From: Symsagittifera roscoffensis
Taxonomy: Eukaryota > Xenacoelomorpha > Acoela > Convolutidae
Direction: 5' to 3'
Assembly: GCF_963678635.1 (NCBI RefSeq)
Contig: NC_087067.1
Coordinates: forward strand, 47,482,001-47,546,000
DNA: 64,000 bases
Shown here: piece after piece, positions 10,527 to 21,708 of the stretch
Layout of the letters: each line of letters opens with the position of its first letter
Position numbering within the stretch: position 1 is the first letter of the stretch
Notes under the pieces: generated by a model
What the model was told of the DNA's origin: nothing
Seen by the model: only the letters and a program-made list of their open reading frames with translations
Databases searched by the model: none
Position numbers and translations under genes: made by a program

Positions 10527-12905
10527 CTAAAAACTCTCTAAACCCCGGATGGGTGGAACCAGTTCTAAATTAGTATTTATAGATCAGTTATTTTTATAAT
10601 GGATTATCACTATAAACTATTTATAACTAACTAATCATAATCCATCTCTAACTTTTACTCTTAATTGTAAGTGCTGAAACTACTTGTAGCTTCAGCACCA
10701 GAACAACTTGAGTAAAACTTAGAATATTGTTGATCTGCTCCTGGCAGCTAACTCGCATAAACCAGTATACACTAAATTTATTGAGACTAGGAGATTTAAG
10801 AGTAAGATTAAGATCGGTATTAGATTAAGAAGTTGCACGAATCTATCCGGCCGAAAATAAGATAGCGTGACGAGCAGACGGTGTACCTTATCTGAAATTA
10901 CTCTATGAGTACAGTCATTAGTACATAACTCAATAAATTGAGCATAAAGAAATTTGGCAATAAAAAGACTTTAAAATTAAGCTTTTTTTGTATTCACACG
11001 GAATGCAAAATAGAAGAAATTCTGAAAAAATAAAGGAAGCCAAATAACTTGCTAAAGTAAGCCTCAATTGATTGGATTGAATTCTGTTTCAAATGTTTGC
11101 AGTGAAATAATTGAAAATAGATTAGCTAAACAGTTTTTCCAACAACATAAATTGAGGATGACTAAAATAAAAAAGTTTGCATGTTTTTTTTGCAAAAATT
11201 AGGAAAAAATGGCTTCTGATTTTCAAAATTTCCAACACCAACAAAACCAACCTATTAGCTTCAATTTTTCTATATCCTAGCCCATTGTAGCCTACAATGT
11301 AAAAAGTCCTAATTTGATCTTCAGTTTTTTTTTGTTTTTGCAATCTAGAATCAACCGTTACCGATCTAACGGCTGATTCATTTCCTAATGAAGAAACTTT
11401 ATCTAAGTTCAGTTTTGAGTGAATCTTCTTAGAAGCAAAAATTTTTCACACTATTCTAATTTTTCGATCAGAATTTAGTTTATTTATAGATAAATGTAAA
11501 ACAACACTACTGATATTTGCGCTTGTAAAAACAGAAAAATGAAAAATAATTCACTAACATTTAAGCATCAAACATTTTATAGAGCTAACACTTTAATGTT
11601 ATAAAGCAGTTAAGTGTTAGTAGAATCTTGACCTCTGCTAAACTAACTTCTCGGGTTGACCAAAATTTGCCCTTTTTAAAACTTTTTAATGAGAATCTTA
11701 CCACTTCTTACAAAACTAGGCTAAAAAAATATTACAAAATAGGGACTTTTTTGTGAGAAAATTGTAAGAAAGTGACTTTAATACAACAAAGATGTGATAT
11801 AGGAGATTTTGTTACAAACATTTTTCAAGTTTTTTTGTTTGTTTATTGGAAAAAAGTTTTCCTACATCTATTTTGAAAATTTTTCACTTCTACAGAGTTT
11901 AATAACCGAAACTCAGATGCCAAACGAGTCGTTTTGCTATATGGGTTTACTGAAAAACCCAAAAATTCAATTAAAAAAATATTTTTTTTGCTATTAACTA
12001 GAATCTTTGTCGATGAGTACCTGAATCCCACATAAAACACGTTCGCAGCTTTATGACATCCTTGATCAAATTGATTTTTTTTTGTGTCCAAGTTATTTCA
12101 AACCGCAAATCACGTATAACCAGGAGACTCATTGAAAAACTCGAAGTGTCTTTTTTCAAAATGCCTACATTATGACCACTATCTAAAAACTTCTACCTGC
12201 ACAAATAACTTTACAAATCCCGTAATAATTTCTAACTGCTAGTACGGTACAAACTTACATTCAACATTTTTTCGGAGATTTCTTTGAGTTTTGGAAAAGA
12301 AGTGTCCATCTTAGAACTTTTCCTATTAGGAAAGTTTAAGATAGCGGAAGTTTCCTACAAAACTTATAAGAAATTGTACGATAGTGATTTTTTTTTGTAA
12401 ATTTGTCATCTCGGGTTACTTCAAAAAACCTAACTTTTCTCATTAATTTGTTTTTTAAACAAGGTAAGTTTTTTAAATATTCAATCTTATTTTTAAGCAC
12501 TTTTTAAAAATTGTTTGTAAGAAAAATTATGTTGGAGAAATTTATCGGCCTAAGATAAGTCATCAAAACCCATTATTTCAATGCTGAAATCAGGAAAATT
12601 ATTTGTAGTCTTTAATTTTTATCCAAAAGAAGCAAACAAAAGGAGCAGTTGATGGATTTCGATTTACATATTCTTTCATATAGTTCAAAAAACTAACCTG
12701 AAATTAAATTTTTTACTCACGTGTGTTAAACAATGTTTCTTCACAAACAATTGATTTATTAAAAGGGTCAAACCTTCGAGGACGGAATTTTTCAATTGCA
12801 CACACAATTGAATCTTCAGATTTTTTCCATTAAATTTTTTCAGCCCACTAACGTAAATAAGAGGAACGCAAAGTTTTTTCAAAACAAAAGATTTCTAATT
12901 GACTT
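10527..12905. repeat. 2.38-kb tandem duplication, copy 1
   Basis: This is the first copy of a head-to-tail direct duplication. It starts with CTAAAAACTCTCTAAACC and ends with TCTAATTGACTT; copy 2 begins immediately. The copies differ only by scattered substitutions and small indels. For example, the eight bases around AATAACTT near 11043 are missing in copy 2. The unit is AT-rich, holds a short hairpin at 10671-10698 and a 45-base motif at 10865-10909, and contains only short non-credible frames. Direct contact of the two copies argues for a local tandem duplication and not for paired LTRs. Confidence 0.9.
10671..10698. other. Perfectly placed 13-bp hairpin in the duplicated unit
   Basis: GTGCTGAAACTAC pairs with GTAGCTTCAGCAC across a two-base loop, with one A-C mismatch in 13 positions. 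The same hairpin occurs in copy 2 at 13050-13077. The stem is too short and the loop too tight for a typical miRNA precursor. It may be a cruciform-prone site or part of a transposon end. No promoter elements were identified. Confidence 0.5.
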
Positions 12906-15279
12906 CTAAAAACTCTCTAAACCCCGGATGGGTGGAACCAGTTCTAAATTAGTATTTATAGACCAGTTATTTTTATAATGGATTATCACTATAAACTATT
13001 TATAACTAACCAATCATAATCCATCTCTAACTTTTACTCTTAATTGTAAGTGCTGAAACTACTTGTAGCTTCAGCACCAGAACAACTTGAGTAAAACTTA
13101 GAATATTGTTGATCTGCTCCTGGCAGCTAACTCGCATAAACCAGTATACACTAAATTTATTGAGACTAGGAGATTTAAGAGTAAGATTAAGATCGGTATT
13201 AGATTAAGAAGTTGCACGAATCTATCCGGCCGAAAATAAGATAGCGTGACGAGCAGACGGTGTACCTTATCTGAAATTACTCTATGAGTACAGTCATTAG
13301 TACATAACTCAATAAATTGAGCATAAAGAAATTTGGCAATAAAAAGACTTTAAAATTAAGCTTTTTTTGTATTCACACGGAATGCAAAATAGAAGAAATT
13401 CTGAAAAAATAAAGGAAGCCAAGCTAAAGTAAGCCTCAATTGATTGGATTGAATTCTGTTTCAAATGTTTGCAGTGAAATAATTGAAAATAGATTAGCTA
13501 AACAGTTTTTCCAACAACACAAATTGAGGATGACTAAAATAAAAAAGTTTGCATGTTTTTTTTGCAAAATTTAGGAAAAAATAGCTTCTGATTTTCAAAA
13601 TTTCCAACACCAACAAAACCAACCTATTAGCTTCAATTTTTCTATATCCTAGCCCATTGTAGCCTACAATGTAAAAAGTCCTAATTTGATCTTCAGTTTT
13701 TTTTTTGTTTTTGCAATCTAGAATCAACCGTTACCAATCTAACGGCTGATTCATTTCCTAATGAAGAAACTTTATCTAAGTTCAGTTTTGAGTGAATCTT
13801 CTTAGAAGCAAAAATTTTTCACACTATTCTAATTTTTTGATCAGAATTTAGTTTATTTATAGATAAATGTAAAACAACACTACTGATATTTGCGCTTGTA
13901 AAAACAGAAAAATGAAAAATAATTCACTAACATTTAAGCATCAATCATTTTATAGAGCTAACACTTTAATGTTATAAAGCAGTTAAGTGTTTGTAGAATC
14001 TTGACCTCTGCTAAACTAACTTCTCGGGTTGACCAAAATTCGCCCTTTTTAAAACTTTTTAATGAGAATCTTACCACTTCTTACAAAACTAGGCTTAAAA
14101 AATATTACAAAATAGGGACTTTTTTGTGAGAAAATTGTAAGAAAGTGACTTTAATACAACAAAGATGTGATATAGGAGATTTTGTTACAAACATTTTTCA
14201 AGTTTTTTTGTTTGTTTATTGGAAAAAAGTTTTCCTACATCTATTTTGAAAATTTTTCACTTCTACAGAGTTTAATAACCGAAACTCAGATGCCAAACGA
14301 GTCGTTTTGCTATATGGGTTTACTGAAAAACCCAAAAATTTAATTAAAAAAATATTTTTTTTTGCTATTAACTAGAACCTTTGTCGATGAGTACCTGAAT
14401 CCCACATAAAACACGTTCGCAGCTTTATGACATCCTTGATCAAATTGATTTTTTTTTGTGTCCAAGTTATTTCAAACCGCAAATCACGTATAACCAGGAG
14501 ACTCATTGAAAAACTCGAAGTGTCTTTTTTCAAAATGCCTACATTATGACCACTATCTAAAAACTTCTACCTGCACAAATAACTTTACAAATCCCGTAAT
14601 AATTTCTAACTGCTAGTACGGTACAAACTTACATTCAACATTTTTTCGGAGATTTCTTTGAGTTTTGGAAAAGAAGTGTCCATCTTAGAACTTTTCCTAT
14701 TAGGAAAGTTTAAGATAGCGGAAGTTTCCTACAAAACTTATAAGAAATTGTACGATAGTGATTTTTTTTTGTAAATTTGTCATCTCGGGTTACTTCAAAA
14801 AACCTAACTTTTCTCATTAATTTGTTTTTTAAACAAGGTAAGTTTTTTAAATATTCAATCTTATTTTTAAGCACTTTTTAAAAATTGTTTGTAAGAAAAA
14901 TTATGTTGGAGAAATTTATCGGCCTAAGATAAGTCATCAAAACCCATTATTTCAATGCTGAAATCAGGAAAATTATTTGTAGTCTTTAATTTTTATCCAA
15001 AAGAAGCAAACAAAAGGAGCAGTTGATGGATTTCGATTTACATATTCTTTCATATAGTTCAAAAAACTAACCTGAAATTAAATTTTTTACTCACGTGTGT
15101 TAAACAATGTTTCTTCACAAACAATTGATTTATTAAAAGGGTCAAACCTTCGAGGACGGAATTTTTCAATTGCACACACAATTGAATCTTCAGATTTTTT
15201 CCATTAAATTTTTTCAGCCCACTAACGTAAATAAGAGGAACGCAAAGTTTTTTCAAAACAAAAGATTTCTAATTGACTT
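12906..15279. repeat. 2.38-kb tandem duplication, copy 2
   Basis: This second copy of the unit is nearly identical to copy 1 along its whole length and ends at the same TCTAATTGACTT, after which the sequence becomes unique (AAGTTTTTATC). It carries the same hairpin (13050-13077), the same 45-base motif (from about 13236) and the same spurious 65-codon minus-strand frame. High identity means the duplication is recent or has been homogenised by gene conversion, or that an assembly artefact should be excluded. Confidence 0.9.
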
Positions 15280-17111
15280 AAGTTTTTATCATAAACTCTA
15301 TGTCCATATTTCAAGTTTATGTATTACTGTCACAAATCTAAGGATAGAAATCCGAAGATCCCTTATTCCAAAAAAAATTGCATGCATAATTACTCCCAAC
15401 TCACTACTTTTTCCTTCGCAAAGTGGCTTTTTCAAAAATGAGAATTTCTACACCTTATCTTGTACGTGTCATTGGTTGAAAGCCATGATCCAACGTCTAT
15501 TGGACACAAGTGTTTGTCAAATGGGAAGAGAGAGACATCAAATGAACAAGCCAATCGCACTGTCACAAGGGGGCTCCAAAACAAAACTGCTCCACTAGAA
15601 TATACCAACTGGCGCTCAAATGATTCGTATCTAACTTCCAGGGAATTGAGTATAACTAGAAAACAAAGATTGTTGTGAAAACAAATATTTAAATGGGGGA
15701 GGTTTCAAGAAGGGAAATCGATTGCTTATAATGCTATAAAAAATTAAACCCAATTTTTATTTTCGTTTAACTGCCTTTTTGTAAATTTGAACACATTTTG
15801 TTAATGCCTTGAGTGTTCCTTTCAAACGTGTGGGTTAAATAAGTGCATTTGCATTGAACCACTCAATATTTTTGAAAAGTTTTTTGAAACAATGAATTAT
15901 AAACTCCTCCAAAAAACTAGTGGCGCGAAAAACATGAATCTGAAAAAAACTGAGAGCAATTATATCGAAATTTGTTTAAAAACTAGAACGGTTTGAATAC
16001 TCTAAGTTAAGAACTTTAAACACATCTTGTGCTGAAATACCACGATCAGTATTCTTTTACATTTGTTTGCTGAAAAAATGACTCCAAAAAGGTAATGAGA
16101 TTGATAAAAAAGCAAAAAGTTTTTTGTCCAATAGTCTCAATTGAGCAATCGCACACTGGAGTTTCATAAACGAAAATCAATTATTTTGAATTTTCATTGC
16201 CAGTTTCATTGATTAAATTTGATTATGTTCGAATAAAAATGGATTATAGTCCCACTTTGTGTATCAAAAATTCCCATTTTAATCGAGTATAGTCGATTAT
16301 AATGATTTCGATTTCTTTTCTGAGGTTACTGATGAAATTTGCAAGTTTTTTTTTTTCAGATTTATTACGTTTTCAGCTTAGTGATGTTGCTAAGTTTTAC
16401 CATCTTAAACGAATACTTTTCAATTTATGTTTTAAGTAATCCTTTTATTCAACGGCATTTCGCCCAATTTAATATCGCCATTTGCCCATTTTACTATCGC
16501 TATTCGCCCACTGCAATTCTCAAATGTTTTTGAAAATGGTTGAATGAGAGGTTTTCAATGGTTGAAGGGTGCAGTTGAACGAAGGGAGCGGGGGGTTGAA
16601 TTGACGTAAATTCCATCAACTTTCTAAAAAAACCCTTCCAAGTTTACCCCACCCCGCCTCAGTTCTCCCTCCCCAATTCGCTCACTCCCCCACCACCTCA
16701 AACCCCCTAGTTTGTTACAAACTTTATGGTGTTTAAAATTGGGGGTTGTGGGGCAAAAAGCTGGAGTTTATTTGAGTAGCTTCCCCGTTCAATGTAGAAA
16801 AAAACTTGGGAGGGCGGGTAAAGAGTCGGAGCTTACGTTCAGCAGCCCCCCGTTAAATGGAAAAAGTTTGAAGGGGAAACAGCCTGATTAAAAACATGAT
16901 TTTTGAATTGATTTTGTATTTTTATGTTTCATGTTGTTTGAAATTGAGGTAAAAAGTCTGCAAGGAATAAAAGTTAGACGCCAATTAGTTTATCCTTACC
17001 CTCAAATTCAATTCGAATTTTTCAATTCATGGTTAGACGTAATGTTTTGACCTGATTTATTTTTAAAAAATCATATCAATCAGCAATGATATCGAAAGTT
17101 ATGAGGAGGTA
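15280..17111. other. AT-rich intergenic DNA with a C/G-run patch; no gene seen
   Basis: A frame at 15170-15598 and one at 15460-15678 overlap, but neither shows a domain and both begin in or next to repeat DNA. ATGGATTATAGT/GATTATAATG-type motifs occur at 16235-16310, related to the dispersed AT-rich family. A patch at 16570-16870 alternates C-runs and G-runs (CCCCACCCCG, GGGCGGG) like the patch at 36.4-36.8 kb. Nothing else is recognised. Confidence 0.4.
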
Positions 17112-17116
17112 TGAGG
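17112..17116. repeat. Target-site duplication TGAGG (left)
   Basis: Five bases flanking the 5' LTR are repeated after the 3' LTR at 24470-24474. Removing the element restores a plain continuous site (GGTATGAGG joined to TATCAACTC). Five bases is within the 4-6 bp range known for BEL/Pao integrases. Confidence 0.88.
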
Positions 17117-17276
17117 TGTTGCCGAAGCAACTACATTTTCCCAATCTTTATAAATCAAAAGTCACTGTGATCAAACATTTGTAATCTCTGTGATATAAAC
17201 ACTCTTGAAACAAACCAGAACTAAGAAAGTTGACTCTTGGAGCCATGTTTTGACCGAAAGTGACAAGTCAACTACA
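17117..17276 (+). repeat. BEL/Pao 5' LTR, 160 bp
   Basis: The short LTR begins TGTTGCCGAAGC and ends GTCAACTACA, with the usual TG...CA termini. It contains TTTATAAATC and GATATAAACAC, possible TATA-like elements for transcription start. It is identical to the 3' copy except for one C in a CCC/CC run near 17140. An internal echo of its ends is present (AGCAACTACA near the start, GTCAACTACA at the end). Confidence 0.92.
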
Positions 17277-17281
17277 TGTTT

Positions 17282-17296
17282 TGGCGAGCAAAAAAG
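17282..17296 (+). promoter_or_regulatory. Candidate tRNA primer-binding site after 5' LTR
   Basis: TGGCGAGCA begins five bases after the LTR end. TGG complements the universal CCA tail of tRNAs and lies where minus-strand priming is expected. I could not assign a specific tRNA, and complementarity beyond about eight bases is not established. Confidence 0.45.
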
Positions 17297-18594
17297 CCGA
17301 TCTCATCAACTTTTGTACAGCCTTACAGATCACAGAGTTTCTTATATAGTAAAGAAGGAATACAACCCCACCTTTTTTGGAATTTTCGGGAAAATTTCAG
17401 CAAATAATTTGGTTTGGTAAATTGGTTAAATTCTACAAAATAGCGAAACAACACAGCGACACAATACAGCGATATAATACAATTAATCCAAAGATACAAT
17501 ACAGTGGTACAAATGTACTTTTTGGATATGTTTTGAATACTCTTTCAGAAGATTGGATTCTCATCTCGCAATTGTATGATACTGACAATCAATATACACT
17601 GATCAGGTTGTGAATATTATTCAAAAATTGGATGCTTTTCTTGGTTTGAACTACTTCTCTATTCAGCTGGAATTTGGGCTTCTCCTTCATAAATACTAGA
17701 AAAAAGAAGAATTGAAAACAAAAGGAAGACGAATAGTTGAACAAAATACAAGCTGAAGAAAACCAAGATTAGATGTGGGCAAATATACTTTTTAAAGTTT
17801 AACCCCGAATTGTCTCGTTTTTTTTTCACACACTTTTAAAAAATCCAAAAAAAAACATACTCGAGCCTTTTGTTTTTTTGTAGTAGTTTTCGTTGGTCGC
17901 TGCCTTAAATACTTTTGACAATTTATTTCAACCTCTTCCCAAAAAAAAAAAGAAAACTGTCTTATTTGACTGTGATAGAGATAACCAATTTCTGAACACA
18001 CTGAGAACAAACAACTTTTTGTAGTTTTCCTTGTCAATTCATCTTGTTTGTTGTAATTTTACTTCGCAAATTATAACAACTATCTTGGTTCGAAATTTTG
18101 TACGTGAAAGCAAAAGTTGAATTTGAATTTGAAGAGAAAACGAAACAAATAAGAGTTCCTTGCATTTTTTTTTTAAAAATAATAACGCTTCTTGTTAAAG
18201 TGTAATTTGACATATCAAAAAGTAACAAATATACTGGCACTTGATGCTGCAGATTTGAAGACTATGTCTACTTAAAAAATTTGGCTAGAATTGCATTGAG
18301 CATAACAAAAAGTCTTTTTGACAGTTCACGGAACAACGCTTTGTTTGTTTTTCAATTTTTGATTGACTTTAATTGCGCATGCCTTAATTGTAAAACATAA
18401 TTTAAAAAAGAATAAAAAACCCTTAGACGGACATTAAAAAAAAAACTTTTCTAAATCATAGACGATTCTTGGTTTTGTTTAATTTTCCTTTTTTCTAACT
18501 GATTTGCGCATAGCCTCGGTTTTTTAGAGCCGTTCTCACATTCTACATACAACAGGATCTTCGACGATCAACTTCAATAGCAACAAAAAAAACG
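17297..18594 (+). other. 1.3-kb AT-rich leader between PBS and gag
   Basis: No Gag-like or other recognisable protein is present. Frames at 17205-17420 and 17377-17613 are short and lack domains. The base composition is that of host intergenic DNA, with long T- and A-runs near 17820, 17870 and 17942. This is long for a BEL/Pao leader. It may be an untranslated leader, a spliced leader intron or an inserted sequence. Confidence 0.5.
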
Positions 18595-20298
18595 ATGTCA
18601 GCGTGGAACAGATTTCGCATTTGCCAAATGCAGCTCAATGGATCTCTCGACTTCTTGCAGAAAAAACTCTGCTCAAAAAAATCAACTCGTTCTTTGAGTT
18701 CGTTAGTGGCAGCAGCAGAATCCAGACTGCAGGAACTGAATCAATTGTTAGCGGAAATCATGGATACCGGATCGCCCGAACAAACTAGGTTTGTCACGGC
18801 AACAGCTACAGACATTGCAGTACGCCTCTTACAACTACAGAGTGACATCAACGATAACGATTCACCAACTCAATACAACGCGCAACTTATCCACGACTTC
18901 GAGAGAAGAAACACGAAATCAGACAACGCGCACGCCGACATGGCCCCATCATCACTTACAGACAATCATCGAGCAGAAACAAGCTATTCACTTCCAGACG
19001 ATCGGCGAGCAGAAACTAGCCAACACTTACAATTTTACGACCCAAACTGCGGATACAAAAACTTACATCATCGTCCAAGACATTCTCAACTTAATATGAG
19101 CTCGGCAATAAACCACAACTATTCCGAAAGCAACGAACATCCGACAAACAGACATGATGTCGTCACAGAGACAAGAATTTTTGACAGCAGCCCTCATCCC
19201 CCGTCGTTTGCAAACAACAACGCTTTTTCTCAATGCCAGCAATACAATTCAATGAATGTCAATAACTTCGGAGATGCAGGTGCTCAGCTGAGTACGGATA
19301 CAACAATCGAGATCGACGACGATGTAGGTTCGGAAACTGTAGTCTACAATCAACAGCAGCCCAATACAGCAAACAGCACAGTCCAAACAGCATGGTTGCA
19401 AAGCCCATCGTTTGCTTTTACAATTCTGCAACCTCATCACCTAATGCAACCGGGACTACACGAGCAGCCTAGCGACAATATCGATCTCAGAACCCATCTC
19501 ACAACAAGCACCTACAGTTTTCCACAAGAACAAATTTTCCAATCTCATCAGCAGATACGTTCAACTGAACAATCTTCACACCATAAGTTACCGAGCCAGA
19601 AACAGCAAACTGGAGAACAAACAAACTCTTACACAGATCCAGGTTTCTACAGGCCTTACAACCCCAACAACCAAACTATAAATGATTTTCATTCAGAAAA
19701 ACATATAGCGGCATCCTCTTGTATAGCGCAAACTCCTGTAATGCAAACTCAAGGACATCCGTCAGTATCAACTGAAGCCTTTTGTCCAACTTACAATTTA
19801 GAAAAACATGCATTAAATTTTGATGTTTTTCCAAACAATTTCAACGGTAGCGGATATTCTCATCAGATCTCGAAAGATATCGATCTAAACCTCATTACTA
19901 CAACGACAACCAAAACCTCGGATTTAACATTCAGATATCCCTTGACGCAAACAACCTCTACATTTCCGTATCAAAGTACCTCACAAATTAACTCAGTCAT
20001 ATCAACGCAACCTTCATGGCAACCAATGGTTCATATGAATCCGGTTTCTTTGGTACCGGAGGCATCAAATTTCCCACAACCCAAACTGCATCCTAATATG
20101 CAACCAACATTCAGCATGCATCAACAGACAAGGATCAACGCCGCGTCGATAGCTTCTGGACTAAGTTGTAAAAACGCTTTTCTACCAGATAACAGAGAGC
20201 AAAGAAGCAACCCTCACCAATCTGCAAACTATTTTCTCCAACCATCTTTGATTCAAACCATTTCGCCACAAACAACATTACCAGAGTTTAAAGGGTAA
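18595..20298 (+). CDS. BEL/Pao Gag N-terminal part, 567 codons to in-frame TAA
   Basis: A long Gln/Asn/Ser/Thr/His-rich protein with no catalytic motif. The N-terminal part includes Leu-rich amphipathic stretches (SRLQELNQLLAEIM and VRLLQLQSDI), likely coiled coil, followed by a disordered region with two near copies of an R-A-E-T-S motif around residues 122-145. It would form the structural particle. The start was chosen as the first ATG of the frame, in an ACGATGT context. It ends at TAA 20296-20298, but the same frame continues openly into the next Gag block, so the two belong together. GTAAGT overlaps the stop (20295-20300) and could be a splice donor that removes it. Low complexity makes independent family assignment weak; position carries it. 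Confidence 0.75.
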   Translation: MSAWNRFRICQMQLNGSLDFLQKKLCSKKSTRSLSSLVAAAESRLQELNQLLAEIMDTGSPEQTRFVTATATDIAVRLLQLQSDINDNDSPTQYNAQLIHDFERRNTKSDNAHADMAPSSLTDNHRAETSYSLPDDRRAETSQHLQFYDPNCGYKNLHHRPRHSQLNMSSAINHNYSESNEHPTNRHDVVTETRIFDSSPHPPSFANNNAFSQCQQYNSMNVNNFGDAGAQLSTDTTIEIDDDVGSETVVYNQQQPNTANSTVQTAWLQSPSFAFTILQPHHLMQPGLHEQPSDNIDLRTHLTTSTYSFPQEQIFQSHQQIRSTEQSSHHKLPSQKQQTGEQTNSYTDPGFYRPYNPNNQTINDFHSEKHIAASSCIAQTPVMQTQGHPSVSTEAFCPTYNLEKHALNFDVFPNNFNGSGYSHQISKDIDLNLITTTTTKTSDLTFRYPLTQTTSTFPYQSTSQINSVISTQPSWQPMVHMNPVSLVPEASNFPQPKLHPNMQPTFSMHQQTRINAASIASGLSCKNAFLPDNREQRSNPHQSANYFLQPSLIQTISPQTTLPEFKG

Positions 20299-20351
20299 GT
20301 CAGCAATTTTCCTCAACTTACCACCTATTTTGACATAAATCGAGATAACAG
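20295..20351 (+). other. Possible 57-nt in-frame intron containing the gag stop
   Basis: GTAAGT at 20295-20300 is a consensus 5' splice site and overlaps the only stop in the gag frame. An AG at 20350-20351 (GATAACAG) ends a 57-base segment, a multiple of three. Splicing would join codons GG and A in frame and bypass the TAA. This is a reading of the sequence, not evidence of splicing; the acceptor has only a modest pyrimidine tract and the alternative is a simple nonsense mutation. Confidence 0.3.
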
Positions 20352-21708
20352 AGACAAAATTGACTTCAAAACCACAGTCAAGTTACCACCAATTCAAATT
20401 CCATCATTTGATGGTAATCCTCTGGCTTTCCATGACTGGTTGAACATGTTCAATGCCACTGTTGATAGCAATACAACCATCAGCGATACACACAGAATTA
20501 CCTACCTACAAAAAGCCGTGACTGGCAAGGCGAAAGAGCTAATCAAAGGCTACTCATGCAACCCAGTCTTCTATAAACCAGCGCTAGAGGACCTTAAATC
20601 ACGTTTTGGCGATACATTTATTGTCGTCAACGCGTATATAAAACAATTAGAAAAATGGCCAGCAGCCAACAAAAACAGTCATTATTTTGTTTCTTTTGCC
20701 GCCTTCCTGAAACAATTGGTGCAAACCTTCAAAAATTTCAATTTTAATGCAAATTTGAATTCTTCTACTTTAACAAAGCTTGTCAAAAGTAAAGTCCCAC
20801 AAGATTTGCTTCTTAAATGGACGGAATACACCGTGCGAAACGACATACAGGACACAGATGTTCAACACTTACAAAATTGGCTAGAAGTGCATGCGAAGAC
20901 CTACGACAAACTTCACAATCAATTTACATCCTTCAACAATGCAGAACCGTCAACACTTAGCAGCAATGCCCTAGCGCCCTGTTCCTCAAACGTTATATCA
21001 AGCAATCCACAGGCTTCCAAAACAATTGGTTCTGAGAATTTCAACCAATACAGAACAAAGCGCAAGCAAGGCCCTTCTTGTAAGAACGAACATAATATCA
21101 TGCAATGCCCACAGTACAGTTCTTCTACGCCACCACAACGCTACAACATCGTAAAACAACTCGAACTCTGTGTCAACTGCTTAAGCCCTCATCACCTCCG
21201 AACTACTTGTGTCTCAAACAACCGTTGTCAAGAGTGCAACGGATTTCATCACACAAGCCTTCACGACCCAAACAACTTTAAAAAATCAACTTTCGTTGTC
21301 AACGCCCATCATGACTTGTTTCACAATACTATGCACCCAAACTTACGTGAACCAGTTTGGGGTTCCGACAGTTTTTGTAAACCCGCACCCCAGGAAACCC
21401 GAAACTTTAATCAGCAGTCTGCAGATTTTAACCAAAAAAGCAAAGAGTACAAACCTAAAAGTAGAAGGTTTCCAAACCAACCAGACCTAAGCCGATATGG
21501 TGCCCAGCACTCTAACAAATTAGAACATCAGCGATCAAAAACAGAGATGTCATCGCAACAAAGCAAAGACGCAGCATGCGCAGAAAATCAGGAAGGATTC
21601 ACTGCCTGTGAGTTTTCGAGTTTTTGTTCAGAACAACCTCAATGGTTTGAACAACTACAAGTAATGCCGGTTTCATTCTGCCATGGTGAAACCAGCACAA
21701 CTACTTAG
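20299..21708 (+). CDS. BEL/Pao Gag core (DUF1759) and zinc knuckle region
   Basis: This is in the same frame as the upstream Gag; the first in-frame ATG is at 20440, but open sequence begins right after the TAA at 20298. Residues around PSFDGNPLAFHDWLNMF start the DUF1759 Gag domain typical of Pao/BEL elements, followed by HRITYLQKAVTGKAKELI and the LKSRFGD region. A zinc-binding cluster follows at about 21170-21280 (CVNCLSPHH, then CVSNNRCQECNGFHH). The tail is Gln/Lys/Ser-rich. The domain would assemble particles and bind element RNA. The frame ends at TAG 21706-21708, where the protease region continues in the +1 frame; this may be a natural shift or a mutation. Function is by family; intact use depends on bypassing the upstream stop. 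Confidence 0.82.
   Translation, partial: VSNFPQLTTYFDINRDNRDKIDFKTTVKLPPIQIPSFDGNPLAFHDWLNMFNATVDSNTTISDTHRITYLQKAVTGKAKELIKGYSCNPVFYKPALEDLKSRFGDTFIVVNAYIKQLEKWPAANKNSHYFVSFAAFLKQLVQTFKNFNFNANLNSSTLTKLVKSKVPQDLLLKWTEYTVRNDIQDTDVQHLQNWLEVHAKTYDKLHNQFTSFNNAEPSTLSSNALAPCSSNVISSNPQASKTIGSENFNQYRTKRKQGPSCKNEHNIMQCPQYSSSTPPQRYNIVKQLELCVNCLSPHHLRTTCVSNNRCQECNGFHHTSLHDPNNFKKSTFVVNAHHDLFHNTMHPNLREPVWGSDSFCKPAPQETRNFNQQSADFNQKSKEYKPKSRRFPNQPDLSRYGAQHSNKLEHQRSKTEMSSQQSKDAACAENQEGFTACEFSSFCSEQPQWFEQLQVMPVSFCHGETSTTT

Noticed and set aside
12685-12882. 65-codon minus-strand ORF repeated at 15059-15256
   Set aside because: It is present twice only because the unit is duplicated; composition is AT-rich and no domain is seen.
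10527-15279. Duplicated 2.38-kb units as paired LTRs
   Set aside because: The copies touch each other with no internal region, and the ends are not TG...CA.
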